A DNA stretch of 64,000 nucleotides from Mesostigma viride (taxonomy: Eukaryota; Streptophyta; Mesostigmatophyceae; Mesostigmatales; Mesostigmataceae): positions 9,543,613 through 9,607,612 of the forward strand of contig RPFO01000080.1 of NCBI GenBank assembly GCA_009746045.1, in the 5' to 3' direction. Of the stretch, positions 44,117-54,803 are shown piece after piece. Every line of letters starts with the position of its first letter. Positions within the stretch are counted from its first letter, which is position 1. The notes below the pieces were generated by a model that saw only the letters and a program-made list of their open reading frames with translations, did no database searches and had not been told where the DNA came from. The position numbers were made by a program, and so were the translations under genes.

Positions 44117-44200
44117 TAGCTTATACCATCCATTCCATCCCATGTTCCCCTCCCACTGAGGACTTATGCTCACGTGACGCAGTCACGTGTCTAGTAATTA
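44117..44200 (+). mobile_element. 84-bp 3' stub of the RTE-like LINE
   Basis: Matches 11730-11813 almost exactly and is flanked by ATGGGGTGGAA (44106-44116 and 44201-44211). It is an extreme 5' truncation, marking the minimal 3' sequence that was copied. Confidence 0.9.
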
Positions 44201-44469
44201 ATGGGGTGGAAGATTATTATGGCTAGGCAATGGCTAGGGTGCATGGCATCGCAGCAGCGAGCAACTCTCTGCATGGGCACAGCATGACTAAATAATGCTA
44301 GGCATCATCTGGTCATCTGGTGTGGGGCTCATCATAGGCACACATGTACAATGATGGCTAAATTATGCTAATTCATTGATCAGCTGGTATGGGCCCATAA
44401 TAGGCGTACATGTACAAGGCCACGTTGGCTAGGCGCCCTATACTATTCTACACTAGTCCGACTGGCAGC

Positions 44470-44820
44470 TATCATAGTCCCCTAAGCTGGGGTTGCGGGA
44501 GGTGCAGCGGAGGTCCCTTGCCAAGGCTTGTCGGCGACGTAGATGGCCGTCCCCTTCCAGCTAGTACACCGGCTTCCACGCCGCGGTTTGCCAGAGCTGT
44601 CCAGAGGTGGGTCGGCCATAGTAGCTCCCGTGGCCGTTGTTGCTGCGCCAGCCCTGTCAAGTCGTCGTCCAAGATGTAGTGAGTTATCTCGAGCCGCTCG
44701 GCGGCGTCTGAGGAACGAGGAAATGCGGTGTTCAAACTCAGGGCTGGAACCAAGCGCTAGGTCCGCCACTGAGCTGGCAACTGCTGTGTATAGTTCATGG
44801 CAGCTTTACCAATCTTTCTA
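44470..44820 (-). mobile_element. LINE family 2 C-terminal fragment (minus), split
   Basis: The minus frame contains FEHRIS-type sequence and ADLALGSS, matching the family 2 end at 57605-57886. The target sequence continues at 46821 after the half-LINE insertion (GGAATGTCCTTGGGGCC). Confidence 0.6.
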
Positions 44821-46814
44821 GTGAAATTCAGTCAGATAGATCACTTGCATTCGATGCGCCTTCATTAAGACGCACTGGCCAGTATAATCGGTTACGGCTG
44901 ATCAAACGCAGTATCGAAAAAGTTACGCACTTGACAAGCAGCTATGACGACTCCAAAAGCCAAACGAGGTTTGGAAAAGGAGCTTTCCGGCTCCCAGCCC
45001 AACCCACTCGCCATCGTCCTTCCCCAGCCGTCTGGGCCCGGAAACCCATGCATCGCCAGCAAACCCATCGGCAAGCGCCTCCCCAGAGCCGAAGAAACCC
45101 TGCCACGACCGCAAATGGAGCCATTTCCTCCCAAGCCCCAACTTCTTTTCTTTCCTTCACTGACTGGCCAGTGACGAAGGAAGAATGCGCCGAAACCGTC
45201 CAGTTCCCCGCAGAAACCCCCAGCCAAATTAGAACGAGCGCAAGCTCGACTTAGGCCCGGTGGGCCCATGCCCGACGAGTACCTGGAGACGTTCCTCACC
45301 AGGCCAGAGTGCAGCCATCGCCTCGCTATCCTGTGCAGCGCTACTTCCAGCTCACAGTGAAGACGCCATCATGCAACGCTAAGCTCCGCACCCCAGCCCG
45401 GCCTGCGCAGCCGGCAGCCACATCGGCTCCCTCCCTCTGCAAGGATTACATCAGTCCGAGCAGTGCTGGAGGAGCACGTGACCTGGCCGTTGGCCGAGAA
45501 GCTGACCTCGCTGAACACGACGCTCAACACGGTGGAGGCCCGGGTCTCCAATGTGGAAACCAAGGTCGTCCACAAGCTCAGTTCACGGTGCTGCACACCG
45601 CGGCGCAGGCATCTGAGACGCACGCTGCACTTGTCTCTCGCCTAAACCAGGTGGAGGGCACGTGCGGCATGCTCATGAAGAAGCTTGAAGCCATCACCGC
45701 CCACACCGAGGCCCTGGCCACACAGGTCCCAAAGAAAGCGGAGCAGACGGCCACCATCACATCCCAGCCTCCCCGGCAGGATGCTGGCGACCTCCAGCCG
45801 CTCTCCTATGCGGACCTGCTGCGAACAGCGACCGCCTCAACCACAGTCTGACGCCATCGCTACGAAACTCCAGGAGCTTGAAGACCTTCGCCAGGCACAA
45901 CAACGGGAGGCCACCGACGTACCGCGCTCGCTGCGACTGCCGGGTGGTGCTGCGTCGCTTCCCCCAGAAGCCAGGTGAGATGTCCACCACCCTTGCCGAC
46001 GAGCTCAAGGAACAGCTCCTTACCCTCATGGGCCTGGTAGGTAAGGTAGAACCGGCTGCGTGGGTGCCACCGCCCGGCTTCCCCACTCACGGGACAAGGC
46101 GGCTCCCCCACTGGAGTCCTGCTCACCTTCCCCTCCCCTGAGGACAAGCAGCGGTTCCTTTCTCGTCGCAAGAGGTTGCACGACCTCACCTGGACGCTGG
46201 ACGACGACCTGACCCCCGCTCAGCAGCAGCAGCGACGCGACCTGTGGCCGGAATACCTCCGCCACAAGCAGGACCCTCAGAAGCCCAAGGTGTAGTGGAG
46301 GGGCGGGGGCCTGATCATGATCAACCACAAGATGTGGACGCCCCCTGCGGGCTAGAATAGCCCTAGCTTGTATTCATTGGTAGTCACTGCCGCCAGCCCT
46401 GGCAGCCATGCCTAGAATGCTCGCCTAGCTGTGCCACCATACCTAGTCACGTGCACCGCTAACACTGACTGACGGTACACAACCAGCCATAGCCTTAGCT
46501 TAGCCCTTGTACAGCCATGCTACGTCCTGGCTATCAAGGAGACAACCAGCACAGGCCAGAAATCGGGAGAATCCTGGCTATGATCAGATTACTTGCACCC
46601 ACGCTTGTTGTTATGATATGCTCACATGGGTCTTATTGCACCCACAGAACTTGCCGGATCGTCTACCGTATCCGATTGCAGCTGTGGCATGCCTCTGGCA
46701 TGAAGGAGAAAGGGGGTCTCTGCCCTTTCTTCCTGTTGTGCACATACAGGGATTAAAAGCACTTCGGTGCTCCGTGACTCCCCAACGGGAGCACGAGTTT
46801 AATTAATTAATTAA
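44821..46814 (+). mobile_element. Apparently full-length ORF1-only retroposon (half-LINE)
   Basis: TTTCTA flanks it (44815-44820 and 46815-46820). Removing it restores an uninterrupted LINE family 2 sequence that aligns with 57790-57830, so both ends are exact. The 1,994-bp unit has a ~120-bp 5' leader, one ORF1-type coding region, a 3' UTR and a TTAA tail. There is no endonuclease or RT, so it must be mobilised in trans. A ~47-bp local insertion at 46525-46571 carries a second CCTGGCTAT. Mammalian HAL1 is the closest known analogue in layout. Confidence 0.85.
44944..46355 (+). pseudogene. ORF1p-like protein of the half-LINE, frameshifted
   Basis: ATG at 44944 opens MTTPKAKRGLEKELSGSQPN, a basic, Pro-rich leader. 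Later frames give GPMPDEYLETFLTRPE, then a coiled-coil (LAEKLTSLNTTLNTVEARVS, about 45490-45570; VSRLNQVEGTCGMLMKKLEA, about 45640). The RRM-like CRVVLRRFPQKPGEMSTTLA and VLLTFPSPEDKQRFLSRRK follow, then a C-terminal domain with WTLDDDLTPAQQQQRRDL and INHKMWTPPAG-stop (46353-46355). This is the L1 ORF1p domain order. Several shifts and a premature TGA (near 45849) break it. Confidence 0.75.
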
Positions 46815-46820
46815 TTTCTA

Positions 46821-47357
46821 GGAATGTCCTTGGGGCCAGGCCAGGTCAGGATATGCCACCCTGGCTGGCCATTGAAATCTAACTTCTATTGTTAGGATAT
46901 CAAAGAAATCACCAGGATATGCTTCATATGTCGGTTACGTGGTCAATGCGGCATATGCTTTTGCTCAAAACTCGCCGTTTGTGCCAATGATCAAAAGTAT
47001 TCCAAGTCGGTAGTGTATATACATGTACTTGGCCTGGCAGTGTCTTGAGTATTTGCCCTGAATATAGATATATACGATACAAGGTTGAACCCATCAGTCA
47101 CGCCATGTCTCAACATGCATGGCAGCTAGCGAGGCGGCTGTCATTGTGAAACATAAGAAAAGTAAAAGCCATGAGATACCTAGATTAACAGGGACTAGGG
47201 TACAGCACGTTTTACAGGCGGACCTAACGATAAAAAGTTCTGTACCGCATCACTGGCCTACTACAGTCGTAATCAGGATAGGCCCTTCAATAAAGCCCAC
47301 ACAACTTCGATGCCACTTGGCAGCAAGAAAAGTGAGCGCAGGCCAAGCATAGTTCGA
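46821..47357. other. LINE family 2 remnant, then 3' flank of the minus-strand LRR gene
   Basis: 46821-46900 continues the family 2 target sequence. From about 46900 the DNA is AT-richer with no gene; the 3' UTR of the LRR gene should lie at the right end. Confidence 0.4.
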
Positions 47358-50300
47358 TCAAGGACTCTGTTTCCAACACTGCACATCACTGCTCACTTGG
47401 AGCCGCGGCAGCTTGTCGTTGAGTCGAGCCAGGGCCCACGCGGAGACCTTGGTGCACTTCCCGACGTTCAAATAGACAAGGCTGGACTTGTGGCGACTGC
47501 CTGGATCCGCCAGCGCCATGATGCCGGCATCGCTGACCCTGCGGCAGCCGTACAAGTAGAGGTACTGCAGCGAGGGGCACCCCTCGGCGATCGCGTGCAG
47601 TGACGCGTTGCCCACGCCGGGGCAATCCATGGTGTCCAGCCGCAGCAAGGCATGACACTCCCTGCCCACGCGTGTGATGCTGGCGTCGGTCACCCCCTTG
47701 CACGACCGCGTGTCCAGCCGCCGCAGCTGCGGGCAGTGCTGTGCCACGAGCGTGATGCTCCTATCCGTAACGTCACCGCACCCCGACACGTCCAGGAAAC
47801 GCAGCGAGGAGCAAAGCTGCGCCACCTGAACTATACCTGCGTCCGACACCAGCGGGCAGCTGGACAGCTCCAGCCACCGCAGCTGGTTGCCCTTGCGCGC
47901 TAGCTCTGCCACCCCTTCGTCCGTCACGGCCCCGCAGCGCGCCGCGTCCACCCTCACCAGCCGTGGGCACGCGGACGCCAGGGCTGCGAGAGAGCTATCC
48001 GTGACGCCCCCGCAGCCCGCAAAGCGCAGTATGCGCAGGGAGTCGCCACGTGGCTCCAGCGCGCGCACACTGTCGTCCGTCACGTGCCGGCACCCACCCA
48101 CGTCCAGCAGGGCCAGCGCCCCGCACGCCTGCACCAGCTTGTCCACCCCCGCATCGCTCACGCGCGCGCACTGGTTCACGCTCACATGCTCCAGCTGGGG
48201 GCAACCCGAGGCCAGCGCCAGCAGTGCGTCATCGCCCACCATCAAGCAGCCCTCGACAGCCAGGTGGCGCAGCTGGGGGCAGGCCGCCGCCACGCGCGCC
48301 AGCCCGGCATCCGTCACGCAGCAACCCGAGACGTCCAGGTGTCGCAATCCGGCGCAGTGGGCGGCCAGCGTGGCGAGAGCGGCGTCGCTCACCTGGTCAC
48401 AGCGGGCAAGGCCGAGGTGGACCAGGCGACGGCAGCTGGTTGCCAGTGCCCGCACCGCGTTGTCGTTGAACTGGCTGCACCCGGCCGCGTCCAATGCCTC
48501 CAACGAATGGCAGCGCTCCGCCAGCATCTTAAAGCTGGCGTACGAGAGACCTGTGCACCCGCTCACGTCCACTTGCCGCAGGCGCGGCCAGAAGATTAGC
48601 CCAGGGCTGCCGTCCCAATCAGCCAACAGGCTGCTCACTTTGGCGCACCCTGCCACATCCAGGCGCTCCAGGTCAGGGCACCCTTTCCGCAGTTGTGCCA
48701 CGTGGAAGTTCATGACGGCCCCCCAGCGCGCGTCCACCAGTTCATCCACCTCATCCAAGCCAGCCAACTCCTCCTCCTCCTCCTCCTCCTCGCTGGTTGG
48801 CCTCAGGGTCAGCACGGTCAGGCGCGGGCAGTGCCTGGACAGTCGCAGCAGCGCCAGTGCCAGCGGTCGACCCCACACGAGCGGCCCCAGCTCGCGCCTG
48901 CACGCCTCGAGGGTGGAAACCAACAGCTCTTCTGCTGCCGCACGGAAGCAGCGAGACACGTTGCGCAGCGCCAGGCGATCGTGCAGCAACGGAGCCGCTT
49001 GCTCCAGAAAATAGCTCCGCAGGCCAGGGACCGCCAGCACATCCTCCAGCGTCGCGGGTCGAGAGAGCGTGCTGGCGTTGGCCACTGGTGCAGCAGCCGA
49101 TGTGACCTGCGCCCGAGGTCTGGCAGCGACAGGCGGTGCCATGCTCGTTGGGTAGCCAGCGACGGTCCCCCCATTGCTCGATACGGCAGCAGTACCAGCG
49201 GCGGCATCCCTCCCAAACCGAAGTGGGACCGTGCTGGCTGCTGCATCTGTCACACTCGGCGCCTGCGCGACCGCGCCATGGCCCCGCTTAGCTCCACCAG
49301 CTTGTGTGGTGCTGCCACCTGGCATGACGAACGTGGCGGCGTGGGGATTTAAGGTGGACAACCGCGCGGCTCCTCCCCCTGAGGCAGCAGCGGTGGCAGC
49401 GGCAGTGGCAGCGAAGCGGGCAGCACCGATTGGCTGCGGAGGCTGTGATGGACTTGCTGATGCCGCTCCTCTGTGCACTTGCTGGGGCGGTGCGTGTGTG
49501 GGCGACAATGATAGTGACGACAGTGAACATGACAGCAACGACATTGGCGATGTTGATGATGACGACAAATCGTTGACCGCGCATGTTGGCGGCGTGGCAG
49601 CGTGTGTGGCCCCTACATAGCGATCATTGCGGTGGATATACTCTCCTGGCCGTGTCGTGCCCACCTCTTGTGGCCCCTGCCCACTCCAAAACCCACCTGG
49701 GCCGTCTCCCTGCACCCCCGCCTCCCTTGGCTGGTGGCGCGGCCCGCATGAGCTTGCGTGTGTGGGCTCGTGGGAGTGCGGCGAGGATGGCCCGCTGGAG
49801 TAGGGCAGGGGTGGCCCGTTGGAGTAAATGGCTGATGCTGCACCCTGCCCGCGAGGATCCCTGCCGGGTGGGACAACATCGGCCCAAGTGGGTATATCTG
49901 CCTGCCCTTGCCTCGGCTGACCACCTTGCCTACTCACATCGCCGGCAAGAAACGGCGGCCCAGCCCCTGTGCCTGGAAATGGGGCTGCGCCCGGCACCCT
50001 GTTGGCTGGCCTGCCTGGCCCACCTGGCAGGTGGTCGGCAGCATGCCGCGCCCCCGTAGGTGTGCCGCTGTATACAAGCGGGGGGCGCCGCAGGATGATG
50101 ATGTGGTAACGGCCATCTCCCGGTGTCGACCCGGGAGTAGGCCTCCCAAGTGGTGGGGGCCTCCCCAGTGGTGGGGGTGGGGGTGGCCGATCTGATGATA
50201 AAGAGGCGCCGATTCTGCCGTCAACACGGGTCAAACCCAGGGGTACATTACCATCTGGCAAGGGCAGCGGTGGTGGCAGTGGCGGTGGCGGTGGCGGTGG

Positions 50301-51122
50301 CGGGGCCTGGTCCGCACAGGTAGAGTGCCAGCCACCACTGCCATCAGAGCAACAGCCTGGGTGGCCACGACCCTTGTCCACTGGGCAGGACCCCTGCCAT
50401 GCGTCCCCAGGGAGTGGCTCCCTGCCATAGGGATGGCCGGGTCCCTGCCACGTGCACCCACCATAGGTAGAGTAGGTCGAGCCCTGTGGGGCGCCCAGGG
50501 TGTGCACGGGCGCACATGTTTCGTTGTGGTCATGGCTGGCATACGCCATCGGGCCATGCCCCGCATGCGCAACCCCGCATGCTGGCCCCTGTCTGGCGGC
50601 AGGGTATGGCGCCAGGCCATCAGGCGCTGCACCCACATTGGCATGCCCATGGCTGAGGTCAGCGCTGAGAGGGTCGGCTGGAGTTGAGCACGTGTTGGTG
50701 TACTGCGTGTGCGCAGAACAGGTGCGGCCTTCCCCTGCGGTGCGGGCAGGCCATGCGTGGAGTGCGCTGCCGTCACCGTCAACATGAGAGTTATGGTCCA
50801 TCACCCCTGCATGTGCGGCCCCATCATGGCAGGCCCCACCAGGCAGGGGAGCCTCGTGCTTATGGCCAGGAGACGCCTTGCTGGAACTTGTCACATGCAT
50901 GCCCGTGTCTGCCAGCACCAACACGCGCACAGCATGGGCACTCGCGCCCTCCTCGGCTGGGCCTCTGCATCCGCCGTCATCGGCAGCGCTCCCCTGCGCG
51001 CCTTCACACACAGAGGAGCAGCCAGAGGGCACCGGTGGGGCAGATTCCTCCCTGCGCTCGCCGCTACTGGCCACTGGGGGGGTTGCACCCGCCATCTTTG
51101 CCCCGGCCCTCACGTCTGCCAT
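47358..51122 (-). CDS. F-box-like/LRR protein (AMN1/FBXL type), intronless
   Basis: The frame runs from an upstream GTG at 51182; I take the first ATG at 51122 (1,254 codons). About 680 residues of low-complexity sequence come first, rich in Pro, Gly, His and Ser with a poly-Pro tract. An F-box-like segment follows (TLEDVLAVPGLRSYFLEQAA, then LALRNVSRCFRAAAEELL, about 49060-48940), and an acidic run at 48790. From about 48700 to 47400 there are some sixteen 26-residue Cys-containing LRRs such as LRHLDVSGCCVTDAGLARVA. These fold into a curved substrate-binding surface; F-box/LRR proteins are SCF ubiquitin-ligase receptors. The long N-terminus may be partly untranslated. Confidence 0.8.
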   Translation of the reverse strand: MADVRAGAKMAGATPPVASSGERREESAPPVPSGCSSVCEGAQGSAADDGGCRGPAEEGASAHAVRVLVLADTGMHVTSSSKASPGHKHEAPLPGGACHDGAAHAGVMDHNSHVDGDGSALHAWPARTAGEGRTCSAHTQYTNTCSTPADPLSADLSHGHANVGAAPDGLAPYPAARQGPACGVAHAGHGPMAYASHDHNETCAPVHTLGAPQGSTYSTYGGCTWQGPGHPYGREPLPGDAWQGSCPVDKGRGHPGCCSDGSGGWHSTCADQAPPPPPPPPLPPPLPLPDGNVPLGLTRVDGRIGASLSSDRPPPPPPLGRPPPLGRPTPGSTPGDGRYHIIILRRPPLVYSGTPTGARHAADHLPGGPGRPANRVPGAAPFPGTGAGPPFLAGDVSRQGGQPRQGQADIPTWADVVPPGRDPRGQGAASAIYSNGPPLPYSSGPSSPHSHEPTHASSCGPRHQPREAGVQGDGPGGFWSGQGPQEVGTTRPGEYIHRNDRYVGATHAATPPTCAVNDLSSSSTSPMSLLSCSLSSLSLSPTHAPPQQVHRGAASASPSQPPQPIGAARFAATAAATAAASGGGAARLSTLNPHAATFVMPGGSTTQAGGAKRGHGAVAQAPSVTDAAASTVPLRFGRDAAAGTAAVSSNGGTVAGYPTSMAPPVAARPRAQVTSAAAPVANASTLSRPATLEDVLAVPGLRSYFLEQAAPLLHDRLALRNVSRCFRAAAEELLVSTLEACRRELGPLVWGRPLALALLRLSRHCPRLTVLTLRPTSEEEEEEEELAGLDEVDELVDARWGAVMNFHVAQLRKGCPDLERLDVAGCAKVSSLLADWDGSPGLIFWPRLRQVDVSGCTGLSYASFKMLAERCHSLEALDAAGCSQFNDNAVRALATSCRRLVHLGLARCDQVSDAALATLAAHCAGLRHLDVSGCCVTDAGLARVAAACPQLRHLAVEGCLMVGDDALLALASGCPQLEHVSVNQCARVSDAGVDKLVQACGALALLDVGGCRHVTDDSVRALEPRGDSLRILRFAGCGGVTDSSLAALASACPRLVRVDAARCGAVTDEGVAELARKGNQLRWLELSSCPLVSDAGIVQVAQLCSSLRFLDVSGCGDVTDRSITLVAQHCPQLRRLDTRSCKGVTDASITRVGRECHALLRLDTMDCPGVGNASLHAIAEGCPSLQYLYLYGCRRVSDAGIMALADPGSRHKSSLVYLNVGKCTKVSAWALARLNDKLPRLQVSSDVQCWKQSP

Positions 51123-54100
51123 GTTGTCAGCCCACGGATGACCTGCAACGCTACCACCGCGAAAGCACCGCAGCGTGAACACAAGCCAGCAAGGGGCGCA
51201 TGGAAAATCGCAGGTATGTTAGCTGGGCGGAGCTGTGACCACCAGCGGGTACGTGTAGGGATACGGGGCGGTATCCCCGGGCAAGCCACTCGCGATCAGC
51301 ACCACCCACGAGGTTGCAGGGCCATCGCCCTGTCTGCCTCCACGCTGCAATATGCGAGTGCAGCCACATGGTGTCTGCGCCGCCCAAAACAACAGGAACG
51401 CGCTATGACTGCAGTGCCCAGGAAAACACAGCACCTAGGGGAAAAGAGTACCGAAAATCAACGTGGGAAAAGGGTACCCACACAAAGTGCAACGGCGCCC
51501 GACAGCTTTCAGGCAGAGAGCAAGGTATTTTTCGACTGGAGGTCGGCCACGCGAAAACAACCACGCGTGAAATGGGAGTGCTTACCTATGGATAAACTCG
51601 TAACGTTCGGAAGAACAAAAATGGCAGGCACTTTTGGCAGGACTTGTTCAATTGTCCACATCGACAATCCGTCTGGCGATCACGCGCCGGTGGCGCACAC
51701 CTGTCGGCATAATGGGTGCCAACCTGGCGGACGGCACCCTTGAGGGCACACGTACGCAGGCAGCGGTTCCCTAGAGAGTTTCAATCTTCAGTTTTGTGCT
51801 ATCCCCCCTTGCTGTCATCTTTCAACATTGGATAATAATTTTCCACCAAGGCAACTGGAAATGTCTGCCAGCACCGGCCTGGGAAATGGCCAGCCGTCGT
51901 CGACATACTAAATTGTTATGAGCACACTGCAAAATTATGGGCCCTGCTCCAATCCACAACGTGCAGAGCTATTTTACTGGAAATCATTCCTGAGTTTACC
52001 AGGACATTTCCACCTCAAGAAAGCAATTCAGAGCCCAGAAGGGGCGCACATCGGAACCTGCCGGGACGAAGTGCCGGGTTCATTGGTGAATTCCAGGCGG
52101 TCCGGGCTAAAATAAACAGCAAATTAGGTTTCCCCAACAACCCGCCCGGTCAACTGGCATTTTTTGCTGGTATGTACGGAATCATCTGTGTAAATGAAGG
52201 GCGCTGTGTTGCCGTCGACTTTACCATGGCTCCGACCAAAATATCGTATTAACGTGTTGTTAGGGGATCGACCACGAAAAAGACCTGTAATTACTGTGTC
52301 TACTGTCTAGTGTTTACAAGTTCGGGACCAGGAAACGTGCGAGGCCGAAAGACTCAACTCCCGAGAATTGTTCTGCTGGCGACTGCACGGTCGCCGTTTG
52401 GCGCCGTTGCGTCATTCGTACCACATGATTGTCGTTAACTCGTTATATACCACATGATCGTATATTTTGTTTTGGTAACTCCTAACAGCATATGCGGCAT
52501 GGGATACAACTGAGTAAATAACTAACTAACTAAATGCTAATCTAGGGTGTGTTTTTTTGTTGTTGTCACGCGACACGCTACTAATAGGTAATACGGCGGA
52601 ACATCTGTTGTTATGACACACCAAGCTGTTGTACCAACGCGCCACGCGGGTGTATCCCATGATGCAACCGTACATGTCCCTGCTTAGTATCTTTGTTTCT
52701 TGTATGTTTGTGATGGCATGCTGTTCAGTGTCCTGGCCCTAGAGGGTGTGTAATACTATATCAAGTGTTCCGTTCATCAGCTCAGCTCAGCTCAGTTCAT
52801 TCCAGCTCAGTGTTATTCTCACGCCGTTCTGTCAGATTCGGTGGTCTGGCCCTCGGCCGTTTCCGAATGTCTGCTGCCCATGTGCGGCGTGGGCAACAAC
52901 AACAACAACTGTCGGATTACTGTTTTAGGGTAGTACCTTTGTTTCTTCGTTTGTTTGTGATGGCACGCTGTTCACCCAATATGATCACTAATGATCAGTG
53001 TTCTTGCGTTGATTATATTATTATTTTTTGTTGAATTTTTTTTTGCGTTGATTTTTTGGCCATGACTCATGATCTCATGAGTAGTAGCTGAGATCTTTTA
53101 AAAATCAGTGCAGCGATACGATGAGATGCGCACATGTTCTATCTGCTTGTTTTTTTTTTGGTTTTATTTTGATGTATAATTTTTATGTGATAATTGCCAA
53201 ATCGCGTTTTGCTCTCCCATCCGCCCATGGATTTTGGTTCTGAAGTTCGCGCGAACTGCTGACGACGCCTGCTGGTCTATCATACCCAGAAGAGCCATAC
53301 GTAGGCAGCGTAGCTCGGATTGGATTAACACGGTTTGCATGCACAACCACATTCCACTTGCCTAGGCAGCAACGGGTCAATTCCCTCTGCGGCATCACGG
53401 CAAGCGTCCCTGAGTTGATCTTGAGGCTGGTGTGCATCTCGTTTGTGGTGATTTTTTGCCAGGATCAGGCTCTTTCGATCAACGGCTTGCGGCGCTCAGG
53501 TGAATTGACACTTTTGTTTGTCTGCTGTCTGAGTTAGCACGGTAGCGTGTAGCATAGTTTTCCTTTGATTGGAGGGGGGGGAGTTCGACCCATTCATACC
53601 CGCGAATCATCTGACAGCATGCAGGCTCAGTTTGGTCCGCTTGGTTACATGTTTCGAGGGTTTGCGTCTTGGGATATAACACCGTGCCTGCCAGGACAGC
53701 CAAGGATGGACTCACATGTACATGCACTGCGTGAGACTCTTTATTCGCAATCTCCGGGAAAACCCTGCTAGAACGTCCTCAAACACGCAGTTGCCTGACT
53801 GCCCTGCCTCTGTATGCTTTCAGTCACATCTGGTACGGTTTACCGACGATTTTCCATCGAGGCAAGCAGGCGCCCCTGTTTTTCACAAAGCGTGCTCTCT
53901 GAATTGCGCGTTACATCTTCGACGACTCCACGACCACATAGCTGGAAGGGCTTGTCGTGATAATCCTGAGCGCAACCTTGGGTTCATAACAGGTTATACC
54001 TGACCCTGTATGTCGTATATATTGCACTGCCATTTCCATATACAGCTGTTAAACCGAACTCAAAGTGTATTCTTTGCGCGCTCAACTCGCAGCCAGGTGA

Positions 54101-54803
54101 CCTCATTACCTTTCTTTCTTCTTAAGTACTTCATGTCTCAGCCTGTCGTGCACCGACTGCCTGAATCAACCCCCGAGCGTTATCTCGCCGCTATTCTAGG
54201 TAAAATTACTGTGACAGGTATCGTATGTCCCTGTACTCCCCGTAGTGTCAATTCGAGCACTATAGTATCACCTGAGTGTCAATGAGACAGGTGAGAAATC
54301 TGGCCCCACGTCGGTACTCCCCCTAATATGTTGTAGTGGTCAATTAATGTTGTACTAGTGCCTACATCTTCAGCTAGCTTAGTTACGCATGGGGTTGGCT
54401 ACCATCCTGACCTTGAGAAAATTTTCCCTTTACTAACAGGGAGGAAAATCTGCGTTCCATCAAGAATGAGAAGACTACCCGTTACTAATCATGACAGAAA
54501 TCGTAAAATCTCCCACCTGTGCGTGGTATTTTTCTTTCTTGGTTTTCCGTTTAGTGCAGGTGGCAGCGATCTCCCCACCCAGTCAGAGCGGTCGAGCGGC
54601 ATGGCACCCCGCATCCCAGCACGCGTGTCAAGGCAAGGAAAACACGCCAGAGAGTGGTAGAACGCGCTTCATCAGGGGCCACGCTCGAAAGGGCGCACAG
54701 CAGAGCGTACCGAAGGAAAGACCTTGCTCACTGGGGTAACTTGTTACATTGAAGGGGTGCCTTTGCCTGTCTAGTACCAAGCCCTGTCTAGTAACCGTCG
54801 CCC
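51123..54803. other. Intergenic region between the divergent LRR genes
   Basis: 3.7 kb without a recognisable gene. It should hold both promoters. Small features are AGCTC repeats (52779-52797), AAC repeats (52897-52910) and poly-T runs near 53035 and 53150. Short frames at 54010-54285 and 54358-54660 have no domain. Confidence 0.4.

Larger units (their letters stand above)
42717..44410 (-). mobile_element. SINE-like family S copy (minus), interrupted twice
   Basis: 42717-42787, 43979-44116 and 44201-44410 read as one minus-strand copy related to 21945-22240. The first gap is the half-LINE 42788-43978; the second is the 84-bp LINE tail 44117-44200. Confidence 0.6.

Noticed and set aside
50709-51743. 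344-codon plus-strand ORF
   Set aside because: Antisense to the low-complexity part of the LRR gene, with no domain; long because of GC-rich composition.
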